From an uncultured Clostridia bacterium (GTDB lineage Bacteria > Bacillota_A > Clostridia > Oscillospirales > Oscillospiraceae): a stretch of DNA of 10,418 nt. A program made the translations under genes and the position numbers. Under the pieces are notes generated by a model that was not told the DNA's origin, did not search any database, and worked only from the letters and a program-made list of their open reading frames with translations. Below are positions 6,582 through 10,418 of this stretch, piece after piece. The DNA lies in contig CAMZIX010000040.1 in the NCBI GenBank assembly GCA_947307375.1, positions 1-10,418 of the forward strand, given 5' to 3'. Positions within the stretch are counted from its first letter, which is position 1, and each line of letters starts with the position of its first letter.

Positions 6582-7676
6582 TCAGTTCAATTCGATTCTT
6601 TGCCTTATCACTTCTGATCCGGCAGTAGCCGGATCAGCCACATTTACGTTGAGATAGCAGACATCATTTTCAGTACCTTTCAGAATGTCCGCGGAGACTC
6701 GTCTGGTCAGATTGTGCTCATCAATATCAATGTGTAAAGCAAGGCTGTATTCCGGCAGACAGTCATGAACAAGATACTCACCGCTTGTTGACATGCAGAA
6801 ACCGCCCAGGGAATAAGCAATAATTGCCCCATCTCGTTCTTCGACTTTTTGAACAGTATGCGGATGGTTCCCAATAATGATATCTGCCCCGAGGCTGACC
6901 AGTTTGTCAATGATCCTCTTGCTGAACTCTCCAGGCTCCGAATTAAACTGACCGCCGATATGAAGCAGAACGACAAGCAAATCAGAGTTCTCCCGGGCTA
7001 TGCTAATCTGCTTTTCTATATCATCCATCCACTGATCGTTAATCAGCTTCGGATCATAGCGATCCGTGCGAGCGGATATCGTTGACTGTTTTCTGAGCTT
7101 CCTGACAATTTGCTTCACTTTCGGCTTGAAAACATATTTCCAATAGCGTTTCATCCAGAGGGAGCCGCTGTTGCTTCGGTAGCCTATCAGATTGACGACC
7201 TCATACAGGTTGTGTATGTTTGATGTCTCCAAGTTCTGATTTACGCTGTATGTCAGGGAATAAAACGCTATACGGACCCCATTGACTTCTCTGATTAAAT
7301 ATCGACGCTCTTCAGGATTACGGAATGTTCCCGTATGCTGAATACCGTGTTGGTCAAGCAAGTCCAGTGTGCGAAACGCCCCTTCAACGCCCTCATCCAG
7401 GCAATGATTATTGGCTGTGCTTACCAATCCAATTCCGGCATCTCGTATTGCTGTGCAAAATGAATCCGGACTGTTGTAGTGATAGGGCTTCGTATTGAAG
7501 CGTCTGCCGCCGCCAAAACAGGTCTCCAAATTTCCAATGACAAGATCTGCCCCGGCAAACACATCTTCTGTATGAAAAACTTCACTGAAATCATACTTGC
7601 CCTTCCCACGGGCTTTTGCTGCTTTCAGGAGCGGTTTGTCACAGGCTATGTCTCCTACGAAGGTAAGACGTGTCAT
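6582..7676 (-). CDS. CapA family protein (PGA_cap, metallophosphatase-like)
   Basis: A 364-residue protein of the bacterial capsule synthesis CapA/PGA_cap family. The best-studied member is CapA/PgsA of poly-gamma-glutamate capsule synthesis and export. Calcineurin-like metal-site motifs occur in order: GDI (8-10), GNLET (48-52), NNHCLDEG (89-96), LLHIGGQ (237-243) and GNHPHTVQ (269-276), followed by YSLGGF (288-293). The usual H-x-G-x-E segment is altered to HIGGQFNSEPGE. A basic insertion at about 172-200 (WMKRYWKYVFKPKVKQIVRKLRK) could contact a membrane or anionic polymer. No N-terminal membrane anchor is present, unlike classic CapA. The ATG at 7676 has AAGGAG 10 bases upstream; a GTG at 7685 would be only 1 base from it. 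It sits between the dehydrogenase and ATP-grasp B with short gaps. Confidence 0.9.
   Translation of the reverse strand: MTRLTFVGDIACDKPLLKAAKARGKGKYDFSEVFHTEDVFAGADLVIGNLETCFGGGRRFNTKPYHYNSPDSFCTAIRDAGIGLVSTANNHCLDEGVEGAFRTLDLLDQHGIQHTGTFRNPEERRYLIREVNGVRIAFYSLTYSVNQNLETSNIHNLYEVVNLIGYRSNSGSLWMKRYWKYVFKPKVKQIVRKLRKQSTISARTDRYDPKLINDQWMDDIEKQISIARENSDLLVVLLHIGGQFNSEPGEFSKRIIDKLVSLGADIIIGNHPHTVQKVEERDGAIIAYSLGGFCMSTSGEYLVHDCLPEYSLALHIDIDEHNLTRRVSADILKGTENDVCYLNVNVADPATAGSEVIRQRIELN
6614..6637. repeat. Perfect 10-bp hairpin near the 3' end of the CapA gene
   Basis: CTGATCCGGC (6614-6623) and GCCGGATCAG (6628-6637) flank a 4-base loop. It lies within the coding region about 32 bases before the CapA stop and about 48 bases before the ATP-grasp B start. 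There is no U tract on the minus strand, so it is not an ordinary terminator. It could stabilise or process the mRNA or tune expression of ATP-grasp B. Confidence 0.6.
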
Positions 7677-7704
7677 TCTCCGCACACTCCTTCAGATGGT
7701 CTCG

Positions 7705-8682
7705 TCATTTGCAGAGCAGTCCTCTTGCCGCACGGAAATCCCAGATGCTTTTGCTGCGTATATGTCCGTTTTCAATTACCATGGCTTTCTCTAAAACTGG
7801 CGTGAGCTTTCCCTCGATCACAGGATCGAAAATGCGGGCGTTGCTTTCGCTGAGCACTTTTGTCACCGAGAAAGGGAACATGGCTGGCGTATTGTCCACG
7901 GCATAATGGAGCACGCCATCTTCTATATAAACAGGGTCGGAAATCGTGGTGGGATGTGAGGTCTCGATTCCGAGATGAGGATCGCAGCTGATATCGATGA
8001 TCATTGTGTGCGGCTTCAGCCTCTTCAGATCATCCCTGTAAATCAGATGGTCTGTTCTCGAGATATCCCACATGACGCAATTGATGATCACATCATATTC
8101 CGGCATTTTCTCGCGAAACAGTTTTTCCAGCTTGCGCCCGTATACATCAACAGATGCACCAAGGCCATGAAGGACTCGCATAGCGCCTTTTGCTGTCTGT
8201 CCGTTCCCGATAATGGCGACCCGGCATTCATACGGCATTCTCCCGTAGTGTGTAAACGCCTGGAGAACTGCCGCTTCGCCGGCGATTTCGCGGTTTCGGA
8301 AGAAAATGTAGCGCCCCTTTTCAAATATCTCTTCCCAGGCAATAACAGTATGTTTTGCCTTAAGACATGCATCTGTGAAAGCGGTCCCCTGTGCCGCATG
8401 AGCCCAGCCGAAAAGGATCTTCCCCTCTTCCAGGCCGTCGAGATAATCCGCGTCGCCGAGTTTTACATCCGTTATGATGTCGCAGCTGAGGGCTTCTTCC
8501 CGAGAAACCACATGCGCCCCGGCCGACAAATACTCCGCGTCCGGGTGGCCTACAGAATCTCCGTATCCTTTTTCAAAATACAGGCAATCCGGATTCCGCA
8601 GCCGTCTGACATCATCCGGCAGAATGGCGCGCCGTTTTTCATTGTTTTTATGGCTGATTACAAGCCCCATCGTTTTCTTCAT
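7705..8682 (-). CDS. N5-(carboxyethyl)ornithine synthase-like dehydrogenase (AlaDH/PNT fold)
   Basis: A 325-residue protein resembling lactococcal N5-(carboxyethyl)ornithine synthase, which reductively condenses pyruvate with the side-chain amine of ornithine or lysine using NADPH. The fold is that of alanine dehydrogenase and transhydrogenase. MGLVISHKNNEKRRAILP (5-22) carries the arginine pair that binds substrate in the family. DVKL (72-75) has the alanine-dehydrogenase-type lysine, GWAH (92-95) matches GWTH of the lactococcal enzyme, GNGQTAKG (159-166) is the dinucleotide loop, and DNTPAMFPFSVT (263-274) is the family C-terminal signature. Length is slightly above the 313 residues of the lactococcal enzyme. 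Starts at 8682 and 8670 (M5) both fit; ribosome sites are weak for each. GC is higher than in neighbouring island genes (35 G+C in 8221-8280), suggesting a separate origin. Exact substrate is inferred; alanine or another amino acid is possible. Confidence 0.82.
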   Translation of the reverse strand: MKKTMGLVISHKNNEKRRAILPDDVRRLRNPDCLYFEKGYGDSVGHPDAEYLSAGAHVVSREEALSCDIITDVKLGDADYLDGLEEGKILFGWAHAAQGTAFTDACLKAKHTVIAWEEIFEKGRYIFFRNREIAGEAAVLQAFTHYGRMPYECRVAIIGNGQTAKGAMRVLHGLGASVDVYGRKLEKLFREKMPEYDVIINCVMWDISRTDHLIYRDDLKRLKPHTMIIDISCDPHLGIETSHPTTISDPVYIEDGVLHYAVDNTPAMFPFSVTKVLSESNARIFDPVIEGKLTPVLEKAMVIENGHIRSKSIWDFRAARGLLCK

Positions 8683-8708
8683 CGTTGCCGTCTCACATCT
8701 CCACGTAA

Positions 8709-9800
8709 TTATCTCTTAGATTGTTTAAGAAAAACCTCATCAAATACTTCATCGCTCAAGTCCCCGAAAGTAGGCTCTCCGCTGCCGATCTGATTCTGAC
8801 CTGGCTTCACGTTGAATTCGATCAGGACAGGATCGCCCTGTTTGTCTATCGCAAAATCCCAACCGATCAAGTCAAAATATGGCAGATTCGGGTGAAGCCT
8901 TTTTATCGTTTGAATCAAATTCTGATAGTGCGGCACAGTAACGGTACTCAATTTGACACCGCTGGGGGACTCGTCCATCCATGCGGACTGACGGGTCACC
9001 CCCCGACCCGTCAGGCTGCCATCCGGGTTAACGGGGCATGCACAGCCGCCAGATCCTATGTTATCTACATGAGCTCCCTTTCCGCCGATTCGGAGTTGAG
9101 CGGACAGAATATGGATCTGATCATGAAAATGGAAAGACAATACTCGGACCGTATTCAAAGAACTATCATTCAGCTTTGACAGATCGGGATGTTGGTGTAC
9201 GATGCGCTGCACGACGAAGTTGGTTCCAAAGCGATCAAACAGAGCGTGTATGTCTTGTGATGCACGCGCTCTGTCATAAAAGACGATCCCACTGCCGCCG
9301 TATGAATCGAGTGACGGCTTGAAAATCAACTGGTCTTCCCGCAGACAGATCATTTCTGCCTCCTCGCGGCTGATCAAGCGCTCCCCATCACCGTCATAAT
9401 AGTATCCGGCGATATTTTTTGCGACAGTTTCCGGTTTCTTGACATCAGTCAGCAATCGGTTGAGCATCCCCTTGTCAACGTACGCCCGCCGCATAGACAT
9501 ATCATTGAAATAAGGGCGAATCGTACTGACCCAGATCGATTCCGGGACAAATCGGGGATCAAAATGATCTTTGCCGTTGCAATAGAGCGCATACCACATG
9601 CGATCCGGCTTGATCCCATATTTGCTCCAATAGGAGAGGACTGCTTCCTTATATTCTTTTTTAGTCCCCTGATAACCTCCGTTTATTAACTTCAGCCGTT
9701 TTTTGAACTTTGAAGTTTCCAGGCGTTCCTGTTTGGCTTTTTTGTATTTTGCGTAATGGCGAAGGAGCAGTTCCTTCGTTTTCACGATAACTCTTTTCAT
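8709..9800 (-). CDS. Sugar-transfer-associated ATP-grasp protein (paralogue C)
   Basis: A 363-residue ATP-grasp that is first in the island operon and closest to paralogue A. Both share DHFDPRFVPES (78-88; HFDPHYIPDD in A). The core motifs are intact: LIFKPSLDSYGGSG (158-171), SLNTVRV (214-220), QLRIGG (235-240), VDNIGSGG (245-252), GWDFAID (313-319) and LIEFN (326-330). The basic N-terminus (1-37) is rich in Lys and Arg and likely helical; there is no signal peptide. By family it should activate a carboxylate as acyl phosphate and join it to an amine, or possibly a hydroxyl, of a surface-glycan precursor. The ATG at 9800 has GGGGG 7 bases upstream. The SDR stop lies 70 bases upstream and no convincing promoter lies between, so transcription probably reads in from the SDR gene. 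The dehydrogenase follows after 26 bases. Confidence 0.9.
   Translation of the reverse strand: MKRVIVKTKELLLRHYAKYKKAKQERLETSKFKKRLKLINGGYQGTKKEYKEAVLSYWSKYGIKPDRMWYALYCNGKDHFDPRFVPESIWVSTIRPYFNDMSMRRAYVDKGMLNRLLTDVKKPETVAKNIAGYYYDGDGERLISREEAEMICLREDQLIFKPSLDSYGGSGIVFYDRARASQDIHALFDRFGTNFVVQRIVHQHPDLSKLNDSSLNTVRVLSFHFHDQIHILSAQLRIGGKGAHVDNIGSGGCACPVNPDGSLTGRGVTRQSAWMDESPSGVKLSTVTVPHYQNLIQTIKRLHPNLPYFDLIGWDFAIDKQGDPVLIEFNVKPGQNQIGSGEPTFGDLSDEVFDEVFLKQSKR
8988..9014. repeat. Perfect 10-bp hairpin inside ATP-grasp C
   Basis: CTGACGGGTC (8988-8997) and GACCCGTCAG (9005-9014) flank a 7-base loop of mostly C on the plus strand (G-rich in the mRNA). It encodes LTGRGVTRQ in a segment where the paralogues vary. 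No U tract follows. It may affect mRNA structure, or be a trace of a small palindrome insertion. Confidence 0.6.
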
Positions 9801-9822
9801 CTGATGTCCCCCATATATTCGC

Positions 9823-9836
9823 TGGCGTTTCCGCCA
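9823..9836 (-). other. Small GAAA-loop hairpin in the ATP-grasp C leader
   Basis: On the minus strand TGGCG-GAAA-CGCCA forms a 5-bp stem with a GNRA tetraloop, 22 bases before the ATP-grasp C ATG and just upstream of its ribosome site. A local structural role is possible. It is too short to be sure of. Confidence 0.3.
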
Positions 9837-9869
9837 AAAGCGACTGCATTGATTTCACAACCCGAGCTG

Positions 9870-9978
9870 ATCAGTTTGTCTCCTTGAAGAAATCCCGCTT
9901 GTTGAAGGCGGCGGTCATGAAGCGCCAGGCGGCCTTGCCGGAGGTCAGCCACTCGATGTGCGCGTTGTTCTTCGTGTT
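9870..9978. repeat. Direct repeat, copy 2: SDR 3' tail at the SDR side
   Basis: The native copy, continuous with the intact SDR gene. It matches 4003-4111 (106 of 109) and bounds the foreign block on the SDR side. Confidence 0.93.
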
Positions 9979-10418
9979 TTCCAGCATGCCCTTGACCAGA
10001 TGCGCGGCCACGACGTCCGGATAGTCGCCGAGGATGTTGTAGACCTTCTTCGTCTTCTCGGGCAGGGCGATGCTCTCCTTGCCGCCGAGGGCCTTGACCG
10101 TGAAGTCGGTGATCATGATGCCGGGGGAGAGGCGGCCGGCCTTCACTTTTCCGCCGCGCTCGGCCAGCTCTTTGGCGAGGGCCTGGGTGAAATGCGTCAC
10201 GGCGCGCTTGCTGGTGCCGTAGAGGTTCAGGCCCAGCATCATCGCGTCGTTGCTGCCGTAGCCCTCGAGGTTGTAGATGAAGCCGCCCTGCGGCTGCTTT
10301 TCCATCTGGAGGGCGGCGAGCCGGCTGCCCATCACGGCGCCGCGCAGGTCGATGTCGAGGATGGCGTCGATCTCCTGCTCGCTCAGCTCCCAGATCGCCT
10401 TCATCGGCTGGTTGACGC
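9871..10418 (-). CDS. SDR family NAD(P)-dependent oxidoreductase, N-terminus beyond the window
   Basis: The last 181 residues of a short-chain dehydrogenase/reductase. The frame is open to the edge and begins VNQPMKAIWELS, matching the segment after the NNAG motif, so the first internal Met is not the true start and the cofactor-binding Rossmann part is outside the window. FIYNLEGYGS carries the likely catalytic Ser, and NLYGTSKRAV the catalytic Tyr and Lys (YGTSK). RLSPGIMITDF is the usual post-active-site PG segment. The NLEGYGS version resembles the NYC1/NOL-like branch (NMDGAGS) more than classic NISS enzymes. Substrate unknown. GC-rich codon use agrees with ychF and ffh, so this is a backbone gene. 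Its 3' end carries AAGGAGAC, the ancestral ychF ribosome site. Confidence 0.9.
   Translation of the reverse strand, partial: VNQPMKAIWELSEQEIDAILDIDLRGAVMGSRLAALQMEKQPQGGFIYNLEGYGSNDAMMLGLNLYGTSKRAVTHFTQALAKELAERGGKVKAGRLSPGIMITDFTVKALGGKESIALPEKTKKVYNILGDYPDVVAAHLVKGMLENTKNNAHIEWLTSGKAAWRFMTAAFNKRDFFKETN

Larger units (their letters stand above)
4112..9869 (-). mobile_element. Foreign five-gene block inserted between the SDR gene and ychF
   Basis: The block is bounded by the 109-bp direct repeat and contains a third 47-bp junction copy at 5367-5413. Its base composition is below the backbone and uneven from gene to gene: 24 G+C per 60 at 7201-7260, 26 at 5161-5220, 35 at 8221-8280, against 42 at 3721-3780 in ychF. 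Five genes in one direction with short gaps form one unit: ATP-grasp C, carboxyethyl-amino-acid synthase-like, CapA, ATP-grasp B, ATP-grasp A. No recombinase gene or terminal inverted repeat was found, so homologous recombination or a lost or trans-acting integrase are both open. Confidence 0.75.

Noticed and set aside
7975..8793. Plus-strand frame opposite the CEOS-like gene
   Set aside because: No family features and no ribosome site; the opposite strand encodes a well-supported enzyme.
4112..9869. Transposon or insertion sequence
   Set aside because: No transposase, integrase or terminal inverted repeats; the bounding repeats are host gene sequence, far longer than a target-site duplication.
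9801..9870. Promoter in the gap before ATP-grasp C
   Set aside because: TATAT near the ribosome site has no acceptable -35 and would leave almost no leader; read-through from the SDR gene is simpler.
10390..10404. SDR start at the ATG at 10404
   Set aside because: The frame continues to the edge as VNQP, which fits the conserved segment before this Met; the protein would otherwise lack its cofactor-binding half.

Overview
The window looks like a chromosome segment of a GC-rich gram-positive anaerobe, probably a gut-type Clostridia (Oscillospirales-like). The evidence is the ylxM-ffh pair with a consensus SigA promoter, a Firmicutes-type YchF, strong AAGGAG ribosome sites, and an intergenic block of GC-rich palindromes of a kind I associate with gut Clostridia. 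All convincing genes lie on the minus strand, so transcription runs from high to low coordinates. No tRNA, rRNA, CRISPR array, integrase or transposase was seen.

The backbone is GC-rich (42 G+C in the 60 bases 3721-3780). In transcription order it holds the 3' part of a short-chain dehydrogenase/reductase (SDR, cut by the right edge), ychF (2929-4002), and the separate ylxM-ffh operon (ffh cut by the left edge). The SDR tail and the ychF head were evidently once directly adjacent: a copy of the SDR tail still precedes ychF, its TGA lies one base before the ychF ATG, and it carries the ychF ribosome site.

Between the real SDR stop and this second tail sits a foreign block of about 5.76 kb (about 4112-9869) of lower, uneven GC (sampled 60-base pieces run from 24 to 35 G+C). 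It holds five tightly packed genes: ATP-grasp C, an N5-(carboxyethyl)ornithine synthase-like dehydrogenase, a CapA-family metallophosphatase-like protein, ATP-grasp B and ATP-grasp A. The three ATP-grasps belong to the sugar-transfer-associated family. I infer a small cell-envelope decoration system: the dehydrogenase would make an N-(1-carboxyethyl)amino acid, the ATP-grasps would form amide bonds with it or with other amino acids on a surface glycan or polymer, and CapA would help to process or export the polymer. No glycosyltransferase or transporter is in the window, so the acceptor is unknown.

The block is bounded by a 109-bp direct repeat (4003-4111 and 9870-9978, 3 mismatches). A third 47-bp copy of the SDR-ychF junction (5367-5413) lies inside it, between ATP-grasps B and A. 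This implies at least two insertion or recombination events at the same junction. Two short reading frames built from these remnants, a 20-codon ychF head and a 40-codon SDR tail, now sit directly before ATP-grasp A and ychF and may couple translation. A further low-GC gene, a DUF4268 nuclease-like protein (1976-2914), lies 14 bases after ychF and is followed by a likely terminator. The 245-base non-coding stretch 1731-1975 holds that terminator, a palindrome block and the ylxM-ffh promoter.
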